From positions 1 to 6,912 of the forward strand of contig DJDD01000125.1 of NCBI GenBank assembly GCA_002430925.1: a stretch of DNA of 6,912 nt, in the 5' to 3' direction. The first letter of the stretch is position 1, and every line of letters starts with the position of its first letter. This document shows positions 1-6,778 of the stretch, in pieces. The position numbers and the translations under genes are program-made. Below the pieces are notes generated by a model. The model ran no database searches, was not told the origin of the DNA, and saw nothing but the letters and a program-made list of their open reading frames with translations. Source of the stretch: Flavobacteriales bacterium UBA5933 (lineage in GTDB: Bacteria > Bacteroidota > Bacteroidia > Flavobacteriales > Weeksellaceae).

Positions 1-100
1 TAGTAATGAATTTATGTCCATAAGTTTATAATTTTAATAAAAATAGTATTTTTTAATGATTATTTTTAATTAAATATCTATAACTCCATCAAAGTATTTC

Positions 101-108
101 TATTTTTG
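101..108 (+). promoter_or_regulatory. Putative -7 box for the SRPBCC/GyrI gene
   Basis: TATTTTTG fits the Bacteroidota -7 consensus TAnnTTTG and ends 17 bases before the ATG, which would give a very short leader. No TTG (-33 type) is seen at the expected distance upstream, so only half of the promoter is supported. The same octamer precedes uvrA. The rest of 1-125 is AT-rich sequence with no gene or repeat that I can recognise. Confidence 0.5.
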
Positions 109-125
109 TAGAATCAATTAAGAAA

Positions 126-1160
126 ATGAAGCAAATTAATCTTTTTTTAGTCTTTATCCTTTTGGCATTAGCAATTATTCCTGCTGTTTTACCAAAGCGA
201 TTTAATGAAAACATTCAATATGAATTTGATGCACCAATTGGTTTAGTTTACGATGAGTTTTATAACCTTCGTCAGTTTTCTAAATGGCAACAATTCACAG
301 CTTCTGATACGTTAACAATCAAAAAATTTTCTAACACACAAGAAAGTGAAGAAAATTCTATGACATGGGATTCTGAACAAGCAAATATTGCTTCTGGAAA
401 AATAAATATTATCAACTTTTCAATCAATCGTTTTGTTAACTATACAATAAAGTATGATGGTTGGGATAAATTAGACAGTTTAAATGTTAGATTTAATCAG
501 CTTGATAATGGAAAAACTAAAACCTCTATTAATTATTTAAGTCAAGAAATACCTTATTTTTATCGTTACTTTTCATTATTTAAAAATCCTAAAAATAAGT
601 TTAAAGAATCTATGATAGGATTAAATAATCAAGTAAAATTAAGGTTAGATAAAGATAAAAAAGAAGGTAGATTAAATTATGGTGAATATAGAATTGTAGA
701 GCTAGGCAAAACAAATCTATTAGCGATTAAAAAACAATCTAAAATGGCAGAAAAAGATGTTTCATCTAAAGTTGATGCTGCATTTGAAACAATCTATAAA
801 GCTTTGATGAATAAAGATGGAGAAGGTTTTGATTTCGATTTAGGTTTCCCATATATCTATTTTACTGAATTTAATAAAGAAAAAGATAAAACAACATTTT
901 ATGCTGGTATTCAATTAATAGAAGACTTACCATTACAAAAACAAATGAAAAAAGTTATTGTTCCTGGTGGTCAATATTTATTGACGTTGCATTTAGGGCC
1001 TAGGTCTAAAAGACAACACACTGTAGATTTAATGTACAACTATGCTAAATCTAAAAAAATAAAATTAGATTCAAAACAGTTAGAAGTGATGTTAAATGAC
1101 CCTAAAGAAACGGATAGTATCAAACAGATTTCTAGAATTTACATTCCTATTATTAAATAA
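126..1160 (+). CDS. Membrane-anchored SRPBCC (polyketide cyclase-like) and GyrI-like domain protein
   Basis: The 344-residue product begins with a hydrophobic segment at about residues 5-22 followed by K24 and R25. It lacks a clear signal-peptidase site, so an N-terminal membrane anchor with the rest outside the cytoplasm is likely. Residues about 28-175 resemble an SRPBCC/polyketide cyclase fold: a strand entering YEFDAPIGLVYDEFYNL, then FSKWQQF, a pattern typical of this ligand-binding superfamily. Residues about 186-344 resemble the GyrI-like/AraC effector-binding domain: FPYIYFTEFN, then VPGGQYLLTLHLGP at 279-292, a helix, and the ending NDPKETDS...IYIPI. Both domains bind small molecules or partner proteins in other families, but the ligand here is unknown. 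No DNA-binding domain is present, so it is not itself a transcription factor. The gene has its own -7 box and terminator. The start fits because the anchor follows it directly. The domain calls are from pattern recognition only. Confidence 0.75.
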   Translation: MKQINLFLVFILLALAIIPAVLPKRFNENIQYEFDAPIGLVYDEFYNLRQFSKWQQFTASDTLTIKKFSNTQESEENSMTWDSEQANIASGKINIINFSINRFVNYTIKYDGWDKLDSLNVRFNQLDNGKTKTSINYLSQEIPYFYRYFSLFKNPKNKFKESMIGLNNQVKLRLDKDKKEGRLNYGEYRIVELGKTNLLAIKKQSKMAEKDVSSKVDAAFETIYKALMNKDGEGFDFDLGFPYIYFTEFNKEKDKTTFYAGIQLIEDLPLQKQMKKVIVPGGQYLLTLHLGPRSKRQHTVDLMYNYAKSKKIKLDSKQLEVMLNDPKETDSIKQISRIYIPIIK

Positions 1161-1194
1161 AAAAATTACAATTAACATTTTTTAAAGTATACTT

Positions 1195-1218
1195 AGCCAC
1201 AGAAATGTGGCTTTTTTT
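1195..1218 (+). terminator. Intrinsic terminator after the SRPBCC/GyrI gene
   Basis: AGCCAC (1195-1200) pairs perfectly with GTGGCT (1207-1212) across a 6-base loop, followed directly by a run of seven T. It lies 34 bases after the stop codon, separating the first gene from uvrA. Confidence 0.85.
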
Positions 1219-1219
1219 G

Positions 1220-1227
1220 TATTTTTG
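1220..1227 (+). promoter_or_regulatory. Putative uvrA -7 box
   Basis: TATTTTTG matches TAnnTTTG and ends 21 bases before the uvrA ATG. It sits just past the T-run of the preceding terminator, so any -33 element would fall inside the terminator hairpin. No TTG is seen there. The downstream bases resemble those before the peptidase gene (TTTGTAxCTTGACT in both). Confidence 0.5.
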
Positions 1228-1248
1228 TAACTTGACTATTTAATAAGC

Positions 1249-4080
1249 ATGGATAAAGATTTTATTGAAGTTTACGGAGCAAGAGAACATAACTTAAAAA
1301 ATATTGATGTTAAAATACCTCGCAACGAACTTGTGGTGATTACAGGATTAAGCGGGAGTGGAAAATCTTCTTTAGCTTTTGATACAATTTACGCTGAAGG
1401 ACAACGTAGATATATTGAAACATTTTCTGCTTATGCTCGTCAATTCTTAGGAGGATTAGAACGTCCTGATGTAGATAAAATTGATGGTTTATCTCCTGTT
1501 ATTGCAATAGAGCAAAAAACAACGAATAAAAATCCTCGTTCTACAGTTGGGACTATTACAGAAATCTATGATTTTTTACGTCTACTTTATGCTCGTGCTT
1601 CTACTGCATATTCTGTAGAAACCAACGAAAAAATGATTGCTTATACAAATGAGCAGATTATAGAACTTATCCGTCAACAATACGACAATAAAAAAATAGC
1701 TATCCTATCTCCTATTGTTCGTTCTCGTAAAGGACATTACCGCGAAATATTTGTAACTTATTCTAAAAAAGGATTTTTACAAATGCGCATTGATGGAGAA
1801 TTGCAGGATATTACTCCTGGAATGATGTTAGATCGTTATAAAACACATGATATCGAATTATTAGTTGATAAAATGTTACTAAATGACAAAGTCAACGATC
1901 AACGATTACGTTCAAGTATTGACCATGCAATGCAACAAGGAAATGGAATTACAATGATTTTGGATTATGAAACAAATGAAACTAAATTCTTTTCTCGATC
2001 ATTGATGTGTCCTACATCTGGTGTTTCTTATGCATTACCAGAGCCTAATACGTTTTCTTTCAACTCTCCTAAAGGTTCTTGTCCTACTTGTTCAGGATTA
2101 GGAGAATTAAAAGTTATAAATCTTGAGAAATTATTTCAAGATCACAATAAATCATTATTTGATAATCTTGAAGAATTTTTTGAAATTTTAAAAAATTCTT
2201 CTCGTATCGAAAAACAACTTGAGGCTATTTATGTAAAACATAATGTCGATCAAAAAACAGCTTATAAAAAATTACCTCAACAATTAATTGATGACGTAAT
2301 GAATGGTTTAACAGAAACATTAAACGTTGAATTAAAATTTGCTTCTGTTAAAAAAACATACAAAATAGATTTCGAAGGATTGAATGAATTTTTATCTGAA
2401 ATTATGGAAGATAAAAACAATCCATTATCGAATTCTATCAGCAAAAAATTTGGCAAAAAAATAGTTTGTCCTACATGCGAAGGAAAACGTCTCAAAAAAG
2501 AAGCTTTATTCTTCCGCATTGATGATAAAAATATTGGTGAAGTTGCAGAAATGGATTTAAAATCTTTACAGAAATGGATAGAAGATGCTCCTATTTCTAT
2601 GACTGCAAATCAACAACAAATTGCTAGTGAAATCCTGAAAGAAATTTATATTCGATTGTCTTTCTTATTAGATGTAGGGTTGGATTATTTAAGTCTTAAT
2701 CGTTCTTCTAGAACCCTTTCTGGAGGAGAAGCTCAGCGAATTCGTTTAGCAACACAAATTGGTTCTCAATTAGTCAATGTATTATATATATTAGATGAGC
2801 CAAGTATTGGATTACATCAACGTGACAATGTAAAATTAATCGATTCTCTTAAAAAATTAAGAGATATTGGAAATTCTGTTTTAGTTGTTGAACATGATAA
2901 AGACATGATTTTAGAGTCTGATTATGTCATTGATGTTGGACCAAAAGCTGGTAAAAATGGAGGACAAATTGTTTGGGAAGGCGAACCAGATAAAATGTTG
3001 AAATCTGATACATTAACTTCAAATTATTTAAACAATAAATTACAAATTGAAATTCCAAAAGAAAGACGAAAAGGAAATGGTAATTTTCTAAAAATTATTG
3101 GTGCTACAGGAAATAACCTAAAGAATGTCAATCTAACTATTCCATTAGGTGAATTAGTTGTTGTTTCTGGAGTTTCTGGTAGTGGAAAATCTACTTTGAT
3201 TAACGAAACGCTTTACAGAATTCTTAATCAACATTTTTTCCGTGCAGAGAAAGATCCTATGCCTTATAAAAAAATAGAAGGTTTAGAACATTTGGATAAA
3301 GTTATAGAAGTTGACCAATCGCCAATTGGTAGAACACCTCGTTCTAATCCTGCTACATACACAGGGATTTTTTCTGATATTCGTGCATTATTTACTAATC
3401 TTCCTGAAGCAAAAATTAGAGGTTATAAACCTGGACGTTTTTCATTTAATGTAAAAGGTGGAAGATGTGAAACTTGTCAAGGAGCTGGTTTACGAGTTAT
3501 AGAAATGAATTTTTTACCAGATATACATGTTGAATGTGAAACATGTAATGGTAAACGATTTAACAGAGAAACATTAGAAGTTCGTTACAAAGGTAAATCT
3601 ATTGCTGATGTTTTGGATATGACTGTCAACGAAGCTGTAGAATTCTTTGAACCGATTCCAAAAATATACCGTTACGTACAAATGTTGCAAGATGTTGGTT
3701 TAGGTTATATAACACTAGGGCAACAATCTACAACATTAAGTGGTGGAGAAGCTCAACGTGTAAAACTAGCTACAGAATTAGCGAAGAAGCAAACAGGTAA
3801 AACAATCTATATTTTAGATGAACCTACAACAGGATTACATTTTGAAGATGTAAATGTACTCATGAAAGTGATTAATAAAATTGTAGAATTTGGTAATTCT
3901 GTCATCATTATAGAACATAATCTTGATGTTATAAAACTTGCTGATTACGTAATTGACATTGGTCCTGATGGAGGAAACAAAGGAGGTAAAATTGTTGCTG
4001 AAGGTACACCAGAAGAAATTGCTAAAAACGCAAAAAGTGTTACTGGAAAATTTATAAAAGAGGAGCTTAAAAATAATTAA
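1249..4080 (+). CDS. uvrA: UvrABC system ATPase subunit UvrA
   Basis: UvrA is the damage-sensing ABC ATPase of nucleotide excision repair. As a dimer it loads UvrB onto lesions. The 943 residues are full length for the family. The first ATPase half has Walker A GLSGSGKSS (33-41), the UvrB-binding insertion (about 120-245), the Cys-rich insertion (254-281 and C407/C410), signature LSGGEAQR (490-497), Walker B with D516-E517, and H549. The second half has Walker A GVSGSGKST (641-649), an intact zinc module C740/C743/C763/C766, signature LSGGEAQR (830-837), D857-E858 and H890. One oddity is that the first zinc module reads CPTS (254-257), so one of the four expected cysteines is Ser. The start is set by the standard opening IEVYGAREHNLKNIDVKIP. 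It is a monocistronic-looking gene, as is usual for uvrA. I see no SOS box, and none would be expected with confidence in this phylum. Confidence 0.98.
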   Translation: MDKDFIEVYGAREHNLKNIDVKIPRNELVVITGLSGSGKSSLAFDTIYAEGQRRYIETFSAYARQFLGGLERPDVDKIDGLSPVIAIEQKTTNKNPRSTVGTITEIYDFLRLLYARASTAYSVETNEKMIAYTNEQIIELIRQQYDNKKIAILSPIVRSRKGHYREIFVTYSKKGFLQMRIDGELQDITPGMMLDRYKTHDIELLVDKMLLNDKVNDQRLRSSIDHAMQQGNGITMILDYETNETKFFSRSLMCPTSGVSYALPEPNTFSFNSPKGSCPTCSGLGELKVINLEKLFQDHNKSLFDNLEEFFEILKNSSRIEKQLEAIYVKHNVDQKTAYKKLPQQLIDDVMNGLTETLNVELKFASVKKTYKIDFEGLNEFLSEIMEDKNNPLSNSISKKFGKKIVCPTCEGKRLKKEALFFRIDDKNIGEVAEMDLKSLQKWIEDAPISMTANQQQIASEILKEIYIRLSFLLDVGLDYLSLNRSSRTLSGGEAQRIRLATQIGSQLVNVLYILDEPSIGLHQRDNVKLIDSLKKLRDIGNSVLVVEHDKDMILESDYVIDVGPKAGKNGGQIVWEGEPDKMLKSDTLTSNYLNNKLQIEIPKERRKGNGNFLKIIGATGNNLKNVNLTIPLGELVVVSGVSGSGKSTLINETLYRILNQHFFRAEKDPMPYKKIEGLEHLDKVIEVDQSPIGRTPRSNPATYTGIFSDIRALFTNLPEAKIRGYKPGRFSFNVKGGRCETCQGAGLRVIEMNFLPDIHVECETCNGKRFNRETLEVRYKGKSIADVLDMTVNEAVEFFEPIPKIYRYVQMLQDVGLGYITLGQQSTTLSGGEAQRVKLATELAKKQTGKTIYILDEPTTGLHFEDVNVLMKVINKIVEFGNSVIIIEHNLDVIKLADYVIDIGPDGGNKGGKIVAEGTPEEIAKNAKSVTGKFIKEELKNN

Positions 4081-4086
4081 GCTTCT
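4061..4086 (+). terminator. Weak hairpin overlapping the uvrA stop codon
   Basis: AGCTTAA (4064-4070) pairs with TTAAGCT (4077-4083) around a 6-base loop. The stem extends outward by a G-T wobble and two pairs. The following bases are T-rich but broken by A and C, so termination may be partial. Part of the stem is coding sequence. Confidence 0.3.
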
Positions 4087-4136
4087 ACTCTTTAACTTTC
4101 TTGATAAAATAGTTTATTAAATCTGAGAACTTACTT

Positions 4137-4166
4137 TTGAGAATAAAAGACTTTCTCTTAATTTTG
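4137..4166 (+). promoter_or_regulatory. pyrD promoter, Bacteroidota type, likely giving a leaderless mRNA
   Basis: TTG (4137-4139) and TAATTTTG (4159-4166) match the -33 and -7 elements of the phylum's main sigma factor, with 19 bases between them. This is the best promoter in the window. The -7 box ends only four bases before the pyrD ATG, so transcription should begin at or within a few bases of the start codon. Confidence 0.7.
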
Positions 4167-4170
4167 CAGC

Positions 4171-5196
4171 ATGTACAAACAAATCAAACAAGTTTTATTT
4201 CAGTTACAACCAGAAGATGCTCATCACTTTGTAACTCGTAATCTTAAAAATTATGCTGCTTTTCCTGGTGTTGGAAAATTATTGGATAAATTTTATCAAT
4301 TTAATCATCCAAAATTAGAACGTGAAGTTTTTGGAATTAAATTCAAAAATCCAATCGGTTTAGCTGCTGGTTTTGATAAAAATGCTGAATTTATAGAAGA
4401 ATTGAACCACTTCGGATTTGGTTTTATAGAAATAGGAACTGTTACTCCAAAACCTCAACCTGGAAATGACATCCCGCGTATGTTTCGTCTTGTAGATGAT
4501 GAAGCTATTATCAATCGAATGGGATTTAATAATAAAGGAGTTGATTTTGCTGTAGAAAAAATTAAAGAATTAAAGAACCGAAAAAATTATATTATTGGAG
4601 GAAATATTGGAAAAAATAAAATTACTCCCAATGAAGATGCGGTTGATGATTACATCAAATGTTTCAATGCCTTGTTTGATTATGTAGATTATTTTGTTGT
4701 AAATGTTAGTTCTCCAAATACACCTGGATTAAGAGATTTACAAGAAAAAGAACCTTTGTTGTATATTCTGAATTATCTACAACAATACAACCAGCAAAAA
4801 GAAAGTCCAAAACCTATTTTACTTAAAATAGCCCCAGATTTAGCAGATTCTCAGTTAGACGACATTATTGATATTGTACAAGAATCTAAAATAGCTGGTG
4901 TTATTGCCACAAACACAACCATAGAAAGAGAAGGTTTAAAATCTGATCCTACTTTGGTAAAAGAAACAGGAGGTGTTTCTGGAAAGCCATTAAAAAAACG
5001 TTCAACGGAAGTTATAAAATATCTTTCTGAAAAATCGAACAAAGCTTTTCCTATAATTGGTGTTGGTGGAATACAAACTGCAGAAGATGCGAAAGAAAAA
5101 TTAGAAGCTGGTGCAAGTTTATTACAAGTTTATACTGGTTTTATATACGAAGGTCCAATCGTTGTAAAAAATATCTGCAAAGGATTAATTGACTAA
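4171..5196 (+). CDS. pyrD: Dihydroorotate dehydrogenase (quinone), class 2
   Basis: This FMN enzyme oxidises dihydroorotate to orotate in de novo pyrimidine synthesis and passes electrons to membrane quinone. The class 2 assignment rests on the N-terminal helical extension (residues 1 to about 45, with FQLQPEDAHHF), which docks on the membrane, and on serine as the likely catalytic base: S181 in NVSSPNTPGLR (178-188). Other family motifs are NPIGLAAGFDKNAE (60-73), IGTVTPKPQPGND (88-100), INRMGFNN (114-121), NIGKNK (145-150), KIAPDL (219-224), TNTT (247-250), GGVSGKPL (267-274), GVGGI (297-301) and YTGFIYEGP (321-329). At 341 residues the length is normal. The chosen ATG gives the standard MYK..K..LFQL opening, so it is firm even though the promoter lies almost on top of it. 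The gene stands alone, with its own promoter and terminator; no other pyrimidine gene is nearby. Confidence 0.97.
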   Translation: MYKQIKQVLFQLQPEDAHHFVTRNLKNYAAFPGVGKLLDKFYQFNHPKLEREVFGIKFKNPIGLAAGFDKNAEFIEELNHFGFGFIEIGTVTPKPQPGNDIPRMFRLVDDEAIINRMGFNNKGVDFAVEKIKELKNRKNYIIGGNIGKNKITPNEDAVDDYIKCFNALFDYVDYFVVNVSSPNTPGLRDLQEKEPLLYILNYLQQYNQQKESPKPILLKIAPDLADSQLDDIIDIVQESKIAGVIATNTTIEREGLKSDPTLVKETGGVSGKPLKKRSTEVIKYLSEKSNKAFPIIGVGGIQTAEDAKEKLEAGASLLQVYTGFIYEGPIVVKNICKGLID

Positions 5197-5213
5197 CAAT
5201 ATATATTTCAATC

Positions 5214-5258
5214 AAAACTCCTCATTATAAAATCTATTTGTAATGAGGAGTTTTTTTT
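5214..5258 (+). terminator. Strong intrinsic terminator after pyrD
   Basis: AACTCCTCATTA (5216-5227) pairs perfectly with TAATGAGGAGTT (5241-5252). The stem continues inward through a T-G wobble and three A-T pairs to a 5-base loop. A run of eight T (5251-5258) follows. The A-run before the stem is only four bases, so it should act mainly on the + strand. Confidence 0.92.
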
Positions 5259-5265
5259 ATTTCAA

Positions 5266-5272
5266 TAATTTG
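5266..5272 (+). promoter_or_regulatory. Possible imperfect -7 box for the M28 peptidase
   Basis: TAATTTG is one base short of TAnnTTTG and lies 26 bases before the ATG. The bases after it, TTTGTATCTTGACT, match 13 of 14 with those after the uvrA -7 box. No convincing TTG lies at the right distance upstream, so the call is weak. It rests mainly on the need for a start site beyond the pyrD terminator. Confidence 0.35.
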
Positions 5273-5298
5273 TATCTTGACTTCTTAAAATTAACAAC

Positions 5299-6207
5299 AT
5301 GAAAAAATATATATTTACAGCAATAGGATTATTCTCTTTGCTTTCTACTCACGCACAATATTCAAAGAAAAAACAACAAGAATACCTTACAGAACTTGCT
5401 TCTGATACAATGAAAGGAAGAAAATTTGGTTCTGATGAAAGCAAAATAGCTGCAGAATATATAGCGTCTAAATTCAAAGAGAATAAATTAAAACCTTGTG
5501 TTGGTGACTCATTTTTGATTGAATTTGAATACAAAGGAAAAAAAGGACAAAATGTTTGTGGTATAAAACCTGGAAAATCTGATGATATTTTTGCCTTTGG
5601 TGCGCATTATGATCACATAGGAACTGATACCGTTGGCGAAGATAAAATTTATAATGGTGCTGATGATGACGCAAGTGGAACATCTGCTGTAATGGCTCTA
5701 TCCGATTATTATAAAAATAAAAAAACGGAACAAACACTAATTTTTATGGCTTTTGATGCGGAAGAAGTTGGATTAATTGGTTCTAAAGCCTTAGTAGAAA
5801 ATCCTAATTTCAGTAATTATTTGCCAAAAATGAAACTAATGTTGAATTTAGAAATGATTGGAACTCCATCTGCGTTCGGTAAAGGAAAAGTTTACATGAC
5901 AGGAAGTGATCGTTCTGATTTAATGAGTTTAATGAATAAGTATTCATGCAAAAAATTTGGTGTAGAAAATGATCCTTATTTAAGTCAACAATTATTTTTT
6001 CGCTCAGATAATGTAAACTTTGTAAATCATAAAGTTGTTTCTCATTCTTTATCCTCTGTTGATATGGAAAATCAAAAACATTATCATCAAAAAAATGATG
6101 ATATCTCAATTATCAATTTTGATAATTTATCTGCTATAACAAAAGGTATTGGTAAAAGCGTTTATAAAATAATGAAAAATAAAGAGAATCCTACGTACAT
6201 AAAATAA
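5299..6207 (+). CDS. Secreted M28-family zinc metallopeptidase (aminopeptidase-like)
   Basis: This is a two-metal exopeptidase of the M28 type, expected to trim N-terminal residues from peptides outside the cytoplasm. A signal peptide is clear: KK at 2-3, a hydrophobic core at 4-16, and a likely cut after THA (17-19) before Q20. Predicted metal ligands are H103 in AHYDHIG, bridging D122 in NGADDDASG (119-127), E156 with catalytic E155 in AFDAEEVGLIGS, E185 in LNLEMIG, and H263 in HYHQKND. E185 stands where many relatives have Asp. Family members with Glu there are known, so activity is still expected. At 302 residues it is a compact catalytic domain: no protease-associated domain and no obvious C-terminal sorting domain of the type IX system is seen, so periplasmic release is likelier than cell-surface attachment. 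Substrate preference cannot be read from the sequence. The gene is flanked by terminators on both sides and appears to be transcribed alone. Confidence 0.9.
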   Translation: MKKYIFTAIGLFSLLSTHAQYSKKKQQEYLTELASDTMKGRKFGSDESKIAAEYIASKFKENKLKPCVGDSFLIEFEYKGKKGQNVCGIKPGKSDDIFAFGAHYDHIGTDTVGEDKIYNGADDDASGTSAVMALSDYYKNKKTEQTLIFMAFDAEEVGLIGSKALVENPNFSNYLPKMKLMLNLEMIGTPSAFGKGKVYMTGSDRSDLMSLMNKYSCKKFGVENDPYLSQQLFFRSDNVNFVNHKVVSHSLSSVDMENQKHYHQKNDDISIINFDNLSAITKGIGKSVYKIMKNKENPTYIK

Positions 6208-6215
6208 ACTATAAC

Positions 6216-6253
6216 AAACCTCATTTAAAACAAATTAAGTGAGGTTTATTTTT
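6216..6253 (+). terminator. Intrinsic terminator after the M28 peptidase
   Basis: The 13-base arms 6216-6228 and 6235-6247 pair throughout, with one T-G wobble, around a 6-base A-rich loop. The outer part is AAACCTCA / TGAGGTTT. TTTTT follows at 6249-6253, after one A. Confidence 0.88.
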
Positions 6254-6272
6254 ATAATAAAATTATTTTTTA

Positions 6273-6420
6273 GGGCAATTGCTTCGCACCGTGCTTTTTC
6301 GCTATATCTTTTTAGATTGGTCTATGCATTATAGATTAGTCATTGAGTTAAATCGAAATATAATAACCAAGTCGAAATGAACAATCTAAAAAGGATGTCG
6401 CTTCAATCACTATTGCAAAT
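6273..6420 (+). repeat. Hairpin-forming intergenic repeat, left copy
   Basis: The ends carry short inverted GCAAT (6275-6279) and ATTGC (6412-6416). Inside, CTTTTTAGATTG (6308-6319) pairs perfectly with CAATCTAAAAAG (6382-6393) around a 62-base loop. Against the right copy read on the other strand, the first 26 bases match at 21 positions and the last 21 at 19. The loop is longer than in the right copy and holds three TCGA/ATAGA-like half-sites instead of two, so it looks decayed or partly duplicated. No transposase lies near it. Confidence 0.8.
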
Positions 6421-6498
6421 GAATAATTTATTAGATACTAAAAATGAAGTATTAAAAATTATTCAAAATAGTTTAGACAACTTCAATGTTAAGCAAAG

Positions 6499-6616
6499 TT
6501 TTTTCTGTCTTAGATTTCGATACTATTTTTCTACATTCGCATTTCGAAAAATCACTCTATCTGACAGAAAAAAATACGTCATTTTGAGTGAAATTCGATA
6601 GAATTTAGTATCGAAA
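6499..6616. repeat. Interlocked inverted repeats inside the composite
   Basis: TTTTTTCTGTC (6499-6509) is the exact reverse complement of GACAGAAAAAA (6563-6573). TTTCGATACTA (6515-6525) is the exact reverse complement of TAGTATCGAAA (6606-6616). A further TCACTC/GAGTGA pair (6552-6557, 6586-6591) nests within the second. The first two pairs overlap rather than nest, so both cannot form together as simple hairpins. Confidence 0.7.
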
Positions 6617-6719
6617 AATAAGTAAGGATTTTTTTAAATATTTTCTTTACATAACTTAATGTGATTCAGTGCCTGTAGAAGAATTTTAATTAATGAAAAC
6701 GAAATTTTAAACAAAAATG

Positions 6720-6773
6720 TTTCGACGAGCTCAACATGACATAAAATAATATTTCAACGAATTCAACATGACA
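6720..6773 (+). repeat. Tandem pair of 22-bp repeat units
   Basis: Units 6720-6741 and 6752-6773 match at 19 of 22 positions, sharing TTTC.ACGA..TCAACATGAC, with 10 AT-only bases between them. All three differences are transitions. The unit resembles the TTCGACAAGCTCAACATGAC type of dispersed repeat that I recall from many Bacteroidota genomes. Two units 32 bases apart do not make a CRISPR array. Confidence 0.75.
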
Positions 6774-6778
6774 GAAAA

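Noticed and set aside
2277..2519. Minus-strand open frame inside uvrA
   Set aside because: It lies wholly antisense to conserved uvrA coding sequence and has no recognisable product.
1249..5196. uvrA-pyrD as an operon
   Set aside because: A 90-base gap, a hairpin at the uvrA end and a good promoter directly before pyrD favour separate transcription, and the functions are unrelated. Some read-through remains possible.
5474..6109. Minus-strand open frames opposite the peptidase gene
   Set aside because: They overlap the conserved M28 catalytic motifs on the + strand, and their His/Gln/Tyr/Phe-rich translations look like antisense artefacts.
6419..6498. Protein-like stretch (NLLDTKNEVLKIIQNSLDNF) at the start of the composite core
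   Set aside because: It reads like an amphipathic helix and could be a gene remnant, but it is about 26 codons long, runs into repeats and has no signal to support translation.
6377..6601. A 74-codon + strand open frame in the tail
   Set aside because: It starts inside the left repeat copy and ends inside another repeat; its C-terminus (KKYVILSEIR) is simply translated repeat sequence. It has no recognisable domain or promoter.
6720..6773. Possible CRISPR-like repeats
   Set aside because: Only two imperfect 22-bp units with a 10-base AT-only gap, no cas genes, and a sequence resembling common dispersed repeats.
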